Assembly: GCA_029961005.1 (NCBI GenBank)
Contig: JASBVW010000113.1
Span: forward strand, 1-5,689
Direction of reading: 5' to 3'
Source of the DNA: Bacillota bacterium
Lineage (GTDB): Bacteria > Bacillota > UBA5301 > JASBVW01
Length of the DNA stretch: 5,689 bases
In this document: one piece after another, positions 1 to 4,643 of the stretch
Numbering within the stretch: the first letter of the stretch is position 1
Layout: each line of letters opens with the position of its first letter
Position numbers and translations under genes: made by a program
The notes under the pieces: generated by a model
Told to the model about the DNA's origin: nothing
What the model saw: only the letters and a program-made list of their open reading frames with translations
Database searches by the model: none

Positions 1-278
1 ATCCGCTCCAGCACCCCCTCCGGCCGGGTGAAATCCACCATGACGCAGGGCCTTTCGGCGCGGGCCAAGTCCGCAGCGGCCAGCCACTCTTCCAGAGAGG
101 AACGGATGGGGACCCCCAGCGGCCCTAGACCCAAAAGCTCGCCGATCTCCCGGCCCACCTCGTTCCTGTCCACCGCCCCGGCCAGGCGCAAATCTTCCTC
201 TTTTTGGACGGCGCGCACCACCTCGCGCCCCATCTTACCGCAGGCCCCTACCACCACCACGTCGATCGCCGGCTGCAT
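1..278 (-). CDS. dapB: 4-hydroxy-tetrahydrodipicolinate reductase, N-terminal part (runs off left edge)
   Basis: DapB reduces the dihydrodipicolinate precursor with NAD(P)H in the cytoplasm, in the diaminopimelate/lysine pathway; in spore formers the same branch feeds dipicolinate synthesis. The reading frame is open from ATG at 278 to the window edge, giving 92 codons. It shows the Rossmann dinucleotide loop G11-A-C-G14-K-M-G17 after a hydrophobic strand, an acidic residue at D37 in the position that usually contacts the cofactor ribose, and VDFTRPEGVLER at 81-92, which closely matches the DFTRPEG segment of known DapB proteins. The lysine-binding and tetramerisation C-terminal domain lies outside the window. 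An AGGGGG stretch 6 nt upstream of the ATG serves as ribosome binding site. A terminator separates it from the stress gene upstream, so it should have its own promoter between 279 and 337, but I see no convincing -35/-10 pair there. Confidence 0.93.
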   Translation of the reverse strand, partial: MQPAIDVVVVGACGKMGREVVRAVQKEEDLRLAGAVDRNEVGREIGELLGLGPLGVPIRSSLEEWLAAADLARAERPCVMVDFTRPEGVLER

Positions 279-337
279 CCTTGTCCCCCCTATTGGCTGA
301 AGATATTCCACACCCTCTGCAGAAATCCTCCGCCTGC

Positions 338-371
338 AGAAAAGAGCGAGGAAGAGCTTCCTCTTCCTCGC
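338..371 (-). terminator. Rho-independent terminator after the general-stress gene
   Basis: Read on the minus strand, an 11-bp perfect stem (arms 361-371 and 346-356, GCGAGGAAGAG with its complement) closes on a 4-nt loop (357-360) and is followed by TCTTTTCT. It begins about 33 nt past the stop codon of the stress protein and separates it from dapB. The U-tract is short, but the stem is long and perfect. Confidence 0.85.
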
Positions 372-403
372 GCCTCTCCTCAGGATCGGTTGCGCACCGC
401 CTC

Positions 404-910
404 TTAGTGAGTCTCCACGTCGGAGGCCCCGTTCTGCCGCAGGATCATGGCGGCTTCGCTCACTTTGTTCGCATCTGCCTTGACTACTGCCAGGAGCTTG
501 CCCTCCCTGACCTTCTCCTCATAATAGCGCCCCCTCTCCTCAGGGATGCCCAAGTCCAGAAGTCCGCCGGCCAAGCCTCCCGCTGCCGCGCCGGTTAATC
601 CGGCCACAATGGGTCCGGCGGCTACAATGGGGCCAAGCCCGGGAATGGCCAGCGCCCCAGCCCCGGCTAAAAGTCCGGCCACCCCGCCTAAAGCTCCCCC
701 TGTGACGGCCCCGTCACCCAAATCCTGGCCCATGGTGAGGCCTCCCCCCTCCGGACCTCCCCCCTCTCCTCCTCTGCCGCCGGCCCTCTTACCCTTACCT
801 TCCTTGGCCACCAGGGAGATTTCGTGATCAGTAAAGCCCTTCGCCCGCATATCCTGAATCGCTCTCTCCGCCTGGTCCCGGTTGGAAAAGACACCGATTA
901 CCGTCGCCAA
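404..910 (-). CDS. General stress protein, YflT/GSP17M-like, with glycine-zipper hairpin
   Basis: This 168-residue protein has three parts. Residues 1-36 (MATVIGVFSNRDQAERAIQD..., then GFTDHEISLVAKE) match the N-terminal fold of the heat-induced/general stress family (YflT, GSP17M). Residues 37-65 are a low-complexity Gly/Lys/Arg/Glu linker. Residues 66-118 are a long Gly/Ala-rich hydrophobic segment with GxxxG spacing, probably a membrane-inserting glycine-zipper hairpin. The tail 119-168 (RYYEEKVREGKLLAVVKAD...) resembles the second half-domain seen in these proteins and ends in the typical ILRQNGASDVET motif. The biochemical function of the family is not established. The start is TTG at 910, supported by AAGGAGG at 919-925 with 8-nt spacing; no ATG or GTG codon in this frame fits the conserved N-terminus. 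The gene stands alone between two terminators. A possible stress-sigma promoter lies at 946-969. Confidence 0.85.
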   Translation of the reverse strand: MATVIGVFSNRDQAERAIQDMRAKGFTDHEISLVAKEGKGKRAGGRGGEGGGPEGGGLTMGQDLGDGAVTGGALGGVAGLLAGAGALAIPGLGPIVAAGPIVAGLTGAAAGGLAGGLLDLGIPEERGRYYEEKVREGKLLAVVKADANKVSEAAMILRQNGASDVETH

Positions 911-945
911 TGGAATCGCCTCCTTCCATCTTCTGCCCTTTATTC

Positions 946-969
946 TTACCCAGCCGGGAGGCGTTTATC
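946..969 (-). promoter_or_regulatory. Possible SigB-like promoter of the stress gene
   Basis: On the minus strand GATAAA (964-969) and GGGTAA (946-951) are separated by 12 nt. They match 4/6 and 5/6 positions of the Bacillus SigB consensus (GTTTAA, 12-15 nt, GGGTAT). Transcription would begin near 938, leaving a leader of about 28 nt that still contains the ribosome binding site. No good SigA pair is visible in the same interval. This rests on motif resemblance, and it is unknown whether this organism has a SigB-type factor. Confidence 0.3.
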
Positions 970-981
970 CCATTGAGCCCC

Positions 982-1020
982 AAAAATAAAAAAATAAAAA
1001 AGAGGCCTCGGCCCTTCTTT
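982..1020 (-). terminator. Rho-independent terminator after the Spo0E-like gene
   Basis: On the minus strand, AAAGA (1016-1020) pairs with TCTTT (999-1003). An inner GGCC/GGCC stem (1010-1013 with 1004-1007) follows after a 2-nt bulge. Downstream is a very T-rich run (about 982-998) interrupted only by single A residues. It starts about 14 nt beyond the TGA stop. The stem is imperfect but the T-tract is strong. Confidence 0.72.
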
Positions 1021-1033
1021 CCTCGTCTCCCCG

Positions 1034-1279
1034 TCAGTCTACCCCCTGGTAGCCCGTACCCTTGGCTTGCGGTTCCTTCTCCCCCTCCCGCTCCAGCCGC
1101 TCGCGGATGCGCAAAAACTCAGCAATCAACTGATCCAGCTTATAGCTGATCTCGAGCGCCTCTTCATTCTTCAGCTGAAAGGTCTGCTCCTCTGCCACGT
1201 CGTTCAGCCGGCGCCGGAGAATCTGAATCTCGTCCTTCAAACTCTCCAACCTCTCGCGGAAATCAAAAGTCACGGTCAC
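1034..1279 (-). CDS. Spo0E-family aspartyl-phosphate phosphatase-like protein
   Basis: This small soluble, mostly helical protein has 81 residues. Residues 14-58 fit the Spo0E-like family: I18-x-x-LRRRL, a spacer, then EALEISYKLDQLIAEF (40-55). The SYKLD at 45-49 occupies the place of the signature SQELD, with the key Ser and Asp kept. Known members remove phosphate from Spo0A~P and so delay sporulation, or act on other response regulators. The substrate here is inferred only. N- and C-terminal extensions (1-13 and about 60-81, charged) make it longer than the minimal 50-60 residue members. The start is uncertain. GTG at 1279 lies only 4 nt from AGGAGG (1284-1289), while GTG two codons later (1273) lies 10 nt away; either gives the same domain. 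The gene has its own strong promoter and terminator, although no terminator blocks read-through from dut. Confidence 0.8.
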   Translation of the reverse strand: MTVTFDFRERLESLKDEIQILRRRLNDVAEEQTFQLKNEEALEISYKLDQLIAEFLRIRERLEREGEKEPQAKGTGYQGVD

Positions 1280-1280
1280 C

Positions 1281-1359
1281 TTCCCTCCTAAACCTAAAGA
1301 AAAAATTCCCTCCGGCGCAAAAACAGCTTATTTACACTAAAATCCGTCTAATTCCCTCC
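1281..1359 (-). repeat. Three GGAGGGAA direct repeats in the leader of the Spo0E-like gene
   Basis: On the minus strand GGAGGGAA occurs at 1352-1359, 1306-1313 and 1281-1288. The first two extend to GGAGGGAATT. The last contains the ribosome binding site. The two upstream copies are not followed by a usable start codon with an open frame, so they are not ribosome binding sites of small genes that I can see. The leader is much more AT-rich than the flanking genes. Confidence 0.75.
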
Positions 1360-1371
1360 AAAACTAGGAAC

Positions 1372-1400
1372 ACTATAGCATAAGGGGGTAGACCTGTCAA
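1372..1400 (-). promoter_or_regulatory. SigA-type promoter of the Spo0E-like gene
   Basis: On the minus strand a perfect TTGACA (1395-1400) is followed after 17 nt by TATAGT (1372-1377). The latter is preceded by TG one base upstream, as in an extended -10. Transcription should start near 1365, giving a leader of roughly 86-92 nt. The -35 begins 8 nt beyond the dut stop codon. Confidence 0.85.
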
Positions 1401-1408
1401 GGAAAGAG

Positions 1409-1879
1409 TCACTTTCCAGTGGAACCGAAGCCTCCGCTGCCCCGCCGGGTGGGTTCAAGCTCTTCCGCCAGCTCGAGGCGCGCCACCGCAATGGGGACAA
1501 AGACCAGCTGGGCAATGCGATCCCCCGGGTGGACCGTGTACTCCTGCTGGGAGTTATTCTGGACGGGGCAGATGATCTCCCCCTTGTAATCGCTGTCAAT
1601 CACCCCCACGGCATTGGCCAAAGAGATCCCGTGCCGGCTGGCTAGGCCGCTGCGCGGGAAGACCAGGCCGACTAGGAAGCGGGAAGGGATCTCCACGGCA
1701 ATGCCGGTGGGGATCATGGCCCGCTGCCCGGGCGGAATAGAGAGAGGCGCTTCCAAGCAGGCAGCCAGATCCAGACCGGCCGCTCCTTCCGTGGCGTAAA
1801 ACGGCCAACCGATCCTCTGCCCGACCAGCGGGGAGAGTCGCTTGACCTTGACGGAGATCTCCCAGGCCAAGGCAGACAT
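1409..1879 (-). CDS. dut: Deoxyuridine 5'-triphosphate nucleotidohydrolase (dUTPase)
   Basis: Dut hydrolyses dUTP to dUMP and pyrophosphate in the cytoplasm, keeping uracil out of DNA and supplying dUMP for thymidylate synthesis. All five motifs of the homotrimeric family are present in order in 156 residues: AGLDLAA (34-40), PRSGLASRHGI (75-85), the uracil-pocket NAVGVIDSDYKGEI (89-102), PGDRIAQLVF (118-127) and the C-terminal phosphate-covering arm RRGSGGFGSTG (145-155). Length and order are typical of a complete, active enzyme. The ATG at 1879 overlaps the last base of the mlpA stop (TGATG), with a purine-rich GGAAGGGGGG 8 nt upstream. A GTG directly before it (1882) is an alternative start adding one residue. 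The overlap points to translational coupling with mlpA and transcription from the promoter at 3218-3245. Confidence 0.96.
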   Translation of the reverse strand: MSALAWEISVKVKRLSPLVGQRIGWPFYATEGAAGLDLAACLEAPLSIPPGQRAMIPTGIAVEIPSRFLVGLVFPRSGLASRHGISLANAVGVIDSDYKGEIICPVQNNSQQEYTVHPGDRIAQLVFVPIAVARLELAEELEPTRRGSGGFGSTGK

Positions 1880-3129
1880 CACGCCTGCCCCCCTTCCAAA
1901 GGCCCCAGCACCGCAGTCACCAGGTGTTCGGGCGCCAGCACCCGGCTGGCCACCCGCTGCACGTCCTCCAAATCCACCCGCTCGATCAACTGGATGAGTT
2001 CGTCCGGGCTGAGGATCTGGTCGTAAAAGAGCACCGCCTTGGCCAGGCGGCTCATGCGGTTGGCCGTCCCTTCCAATCCCAAGACCAGGCTTCCCTTCAG
2101 CTGCTCCTTGGCTCGCTTCAGCTCCGCCTCCGTGACGCCGTGGCGCCAGACCCGCTCCAGCTCGGCCTGCATCACCGCCAAGACCTCCTCCGTATGCTCC
2201 GGGCTCGTACCGGCGTAAACGGTGAACAGCCCCGTCTCCTGGAAGCAGGTATGGTAGGAGTAGGTGGCGTAAACCAGAGCCCTCTCTTCCCGCAGCTCCT
2301 GGAAGAAGCGGGAGCTGGCGCCGCCGCCCAGGATGGTATCCAGAAGGAAAAGGGCGTACTTATCGGGATCGGTCCGGGGAAGCCCCCGGCTGCCCAAGCA
2401 GATGTGCACCTGTTCGGTCTCTTTGTGGCGCAAAAGGCGCGGTTGTGAGGTAATCTCCTCGCCGGTGGGGGCTACACTCTCCCCCCGCCCCTCCATCGCG
2501 GCAAAATACTTCGCCACTTCGGCCACCACTCGCTCGTGCTCCACGTGGCCGGCCGCACTCACCACCAGGCGATCGGGGGTGTAGTAGCGCTCCAAGTAGC
2601 GCAGGAGCTTCTCCCGCGTCAAGCCGCGGACGGTCTCCGCGCCGCCCAAGATGCTGCGCGCCAGAGGATGGCCGTTGAGCACCGCCTGGGCGAAGAGGTC
2701 GTGAATCAGCTCATCCGGGGTGTCCTCGTACGTCTTGATCTCTTCCAAGACGACGTTCTTTTCCTTTTCCAGATCCTGCTCTGCCAAGCGCGCGTGCAGG
2801 AGCATATCGCTCAAGATCTCTACTGCCTGTTCAAAGTGCTGGTCGAGAACGCGGGCGTAATAGCAGGTGTACTCTTTGCTGGTATAGGCGTTCAGCTGTC
2901 CCCCCAAGCTGTCGAAGGCCTCGGCAATCTCCCTGGCCGTGCGCCGCTCCGTCCCTTTAAAGAAGAGGTGCTCCAAGAGGTGAGAGATGCCGCTCTCCTG
3001 AGGTTCTTCGTACCTGGACCCGGCAGCGAACCAAAAACCCAGGGAAACCGAACGCACCGAAGGGATGTATTCGCTGACGATGCGGATGCCGTTGGACAAC
3101 TGAGTCCGCTGGTACCACTCCTGGGACAT
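1879..3129 (-). CDS. mlpA: M16 family zinc protease (MlpA/YmxG type)
   Basis: This is a 416-residue metallopeptidase of the pitrilysin/processing-peptidase family. The inverted zinc motif HLLEH lies at 50-54 (H50 and H54 bind zinc, E53 is the catalytic base). The third ligand E130 lies in LEEIKTYEDTPDELIHDL, 76 residues after H54, as in the family. The C-terminal half has the conserved GGGASSRFFQELREERALVYATYSY region (268-292), the usual second M16 domain with the substrate-binding Arg/Tyr pair. No signal peptide is seen, so it is probably cytoplasmic. In B. subtilis the homologue is encoded just after pnp and ylxY. The start at 3129 was chosen because it gives the standard N-terminus (MSQEWYQRTQLSNGIRIV) with ribosome-binding sequence upstream. 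The frame stays open upstream to 3216, but that part looks non-coding and contains a leader hairpin. Its physiological substrate is unknown to me. Confidence 0.95.
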   Translation of the reverse strand: MSQEWYQRTQLSNGIRIVSEYIPSVRSVSLGFWFAAGSRYEEPQESGISHLLEHLFFKGTERRTAREIAEAFDSLGGQLNAYTSKEYTCYYARVLDQHFEQAVEILSDMLLHARLAEQDLEKEKNVVLEEIKTYEDTPDELIHDLFAQAVLNGHPLARSILGGAETVRGLTREKLLRYLERYYTPDRLVVSAAGHVEHERVVAEVAKYFAAMEGRGESVAPTGEEITSQPRLLRHKETEQVHICLGSRGLPRTDPDKYALFLLDTILGGGASSRFFQELREERALVYATYSYHTCFQETGLFTVYAGTSPEHTEEVLAVMQAELERVWRHGVTEAELKRAKEQLKGSLVLGLEGTANRMSRLAKAVLFYDQILSPDELIQLIERVDLEDVQRVASRVLAPEHLVTAVLGPLEGGQA

Positions 3130-3131
3130 GC

Positions 3132-3147
3132 AGGCACCTTGCCTCCT
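3132..3147 (-). promoter_or_regulatory. Ribosome binding site region of mlpA with small hairpin
   Basis: On the minus strand AGGAGG (3142-3147) lies 12 nt from the ATG, longer than usual, while AAGGTG (3135-3140) lies 5 nt away. Between them AGGCA (3140-3144) can pair with TGCCT (3132-3136) over a 3-nt loop. The hairpin would take up part of the AGGAGG and pull it closer to the start codon. Confidence 0.5.
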
Positions 3148-3174
3148 CTTCGCACAGGGCTCCTCTTTTCGCAA

Positions 3175-3196
3175 CCCGGCGCTCGGCCCCGCCGGG
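3175..3196 (-). other. GC-rich hairpin in the mlpA leader
   Basis: CCCGGCG and CGCCGGG (3190-3196 and 3175-3181) form a perfect 7-bp stem with an 8-nt loop (3182-3189) in the predicted mlpA 5' leader, about 46 nt upstream of the start codon. No T-run follows it on either strand, so it does not look like an intrinsic terminator. Its role is unknown; mRNA stabilisation is one possibility. Confidence 0.5.
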
Positions 3197-3217
3197 AAAT
3201 TCCACCCCTGCCTCAAG

Positions 3218-3245
3218 ATTATACCAGTCTCCGCGAAAATTACAA
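3218..3245 (-). promoter_or_regulatory. SigA-type extended -10 promoter of mlpA-dut
   Basis: On the minus strand TTGTAA (3240-3245, 4/6 to TTGACA) is followed after 16 nt by a perfect TATAAT (3218-3223) preceded by TG at the extended -10 position. Transcription should start near 3211, giving a leader of about 80 nt. This makes mlpA independent of ylxY, from which the GH18 gene separates it. Confidence 0.8.
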
Positions 3246-3289
3246 AGAGGATCTCCCCCTGGCCGGGCGAAAAAGACAGTGACTGGAGA

Positions 3290-3296
3290 AAGGAGG
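3290..3296 (+). promoter_or_regulatory. Ribosome binding site deciding the GH18 start
   Basis: AAGGAGG lies 9 nt upstream of the ATG at 3306. It falls inside the alternative frame extension that begins with GTG at 3279, which has no comparable site. This favours the ATG. Confidence 0.8.
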
Positions 3297-3305
3297 GCCG
3301 GCCCC

Positions 3306-4643
3306 ATGTCCCAGGGAGTTACCCTGACCCTGATCACCCTTTTTCTCTACCTGACGGGGTTCTTCGGCGGCAAGGGCGACCCTTCGCTTTCCCCCGCCCC
3401 TCCTTCCTGGTCTTCTCCTTCCGCGCCCGTCGGGCAGCCCGGGGCCGGCCCGCTCGACGCCGACAGGGGATCGGCCTTAACCACCACCGACCTGGTCAAC
3501 GTCAGGAGCGGACCCGGGACCTCCTACCCCACCCTGGCCACCCTCCCCCGGGGCACACCCCTTTCCGTCCTCTCGGGGCGCAACGGCTGGCTCAAGGTCA
3601 AAACCCCAGACGGGCGCACCGGCTGGGTGGTGAGCTGGTTGGTCGGCCCGGCCTCTCCTGCCGCCGCGCCCAGCCGGAAACCGCTCCGGGCCAGAGAGGT
3701 CCTGGGGTACTACACCGGGGCTTCGGGCAGCGACAGCGGCTCTTACGCCTCTCTGGCCAGCCACTGGCGCTCCCTGACGGCCGTGGCCCCCTTCTTCTTC
3801 CGCATTGACGGCGCAGGGAACGTGAGCGGTCGCCACGACCAGGCCGTGGTCAATCTGGCCCGGGCTCGGGGCCTAAAAGCCCTGGCCCTGGTGCACAACC
3901 ATAACCAGGCGGGCTTCGACGCCGACGCGGCCCACAACATGCTCTCTTCCGCCGCCAGCCGCGCGCGGGCCGTAGCCGCCATCGGCAACATTCTGCGCAC
4001 CTACGGCTACGACGGGGTCAACATCGACTTTGAAAACCTGTATCCCTGGGACCGCCCTCATTTCACCGCGTTTTTGCGGGAACTGGCCGCTTCCCTGCGG
4101 CCCCGCGGCTATCTGGTCACCGTGGCCGTCCCGGCCAAATACCGGGACGACCCCTCTTCCCGCTGGGCCGGGGCCATTGATTACCGCGCCGTCGGGCAGT
4201 ACGCCGACCTGGTGGTACTCATGACCTACGACGAACATTTCCGCGTAGGCAAGCCGGGCCCCATCGCCTCCCTCCAGTGGGTGGAAAAAGTGGTGGAGTA
4301 CGCCCGCACCCAAATCCCACCCCAGAAGATTATTCTGGGCCTGGCCGCCTACGGGTATGACTGGCCCAGCCGAGGCGGGTCCGGGCGCGCCCTCTCGTAC
4401 TGGCAGGCCCTCAACCTGGCCCGACGGGCTGGCGCGTCCATCAAATGGGACCCCGTGGCCAAAGCCCCTTATTTTTCCTACTACCGGGGGAAGGAACAAC
4501 GGGTGGTCTGGTTTGAGACCAGCTACAGCGCGGAGCACAAGTTGGCTTTGGTAAACCGCTACGGCCTGCGCGGAGTGGCCTTGTGGAAGCTGGGTTATGA
4601 AGACCCCCGCCTCTGGTCTCTCCTCAGCCAGACCCTATTCTGA
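3306..4643 (+). CDS. Exported SH3-GH18 glycosidase, YaaH/SleL-like (cell wall or spore cortex)
   Basis: This 445-residue protein has an N-terminal hydrophobic stretch (4-21), probably a signal peptide or membrane anchor, and a Pro/Ser-rich linker (about 25-55). A bacterial SH3 domain (about 57-114) follows, with the classic LVNVRSGPGTSYPTLATLPRGT and GWLKVKT...GRTGWV patterns. The rest is a GH18 TIM barrel (about 129-445). The catalytic strand reads YDGVNIDFEN (235-244): E243 is the proton donor and D241 is kept, while N replaces the second Asp of DGxDxDxE, as is usual in the spore YaaH/SleL subgroup. MTYDEH (306-311) and GVALWKLGYED (423-433) are further barrel motifs. Such enzymes cut N-acetylglucosaminidic bonds in peptidoglycan or cortex fragments; usual members carry LysM rather than SH3 wall-binding domains. 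It is the only plus-strand gene. The ATG start lacks basic residues before the hydrophobic core, while the GTG at 3279 would add Arg-Arg but has no good ribosome binding site. Confidence 0.9.
   Translation: MSQGVTLTLITLFLYLTGFFGGKGDPSLSPAPPSWSSPSAPVGQPGAGPLDADRGSALTTTDLVNVRSGPGTSYPTLATLPRGTPLSVLSGRNGWLKVKTPDGRTGWVVSWLVGPASPAAAPSRKPLRAREVLGYYTGASGSDSGSYASLASHWRSLTAVAPFFFRIDGAGNVSGRHDQAVVNLARARGLKALALVHNHNQAGFDADAAHNMLSSAASRARAVAAIGNILRTYGYDGVNIDFENLYPWDRPHFTAFLRELAASLRPRGYLVTVAVPAKYRDDPSSRWAGAIDYRAVGQYADLVVLMTYDEHFRVGKPGPIASLQWVEKVVEYARTQIPPQKIILGLAAYGYDWPSRGGSGRALSYWQALNLARRAGASIKWDPVAKAPYFSYYRGKEQRVVWFETSYSAEHKLALVNRYGLRGVALWKLGYEDPRLWSLLSQTLF

Noticed and set aside
279..337. Possible dapB promoter with TATCTT as -10
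   Set aside because: No acceptable -35 at 16-18 nt; the candidate is too weak to report as a feature.
317..339. Two CTGCAG copies between the terminator and dapB
   Set aside because: Short self-complementary hexamers 11 nt apart; chance is likely and no binding site is recognised.
1401..1417. GGAAAG/CTTTCC inverted repeat over the dut stop codon
   Set aside because: Only 6 bp and not followed by a T-run on the minus strand; too weak to call a terminator for dut.
3130..3216. N-terminal extension of the mlpA frame
   Set aside because: The extra 29 codons do not resemble the M16 N-terminus, contain the leader hairpin and ribosome binding site, and begin about at the predicted transcription start.
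2536..3282. Long plus-strand open frame (248 codons) opposite mlpA
   Set aside because: It lies almost entirely antisense to a protein with complete M16 motifs; GC-rich codon use creates such shadow frames, and its translation has no recognisable domain.
3873..4538. Minus-strand open frame (221 codons) opposite the GH18 gene
   Set aside because: It is a shadow of the glycosidase, with Gly/Pro/Val-rich composition and no motif or ribosome binding site.
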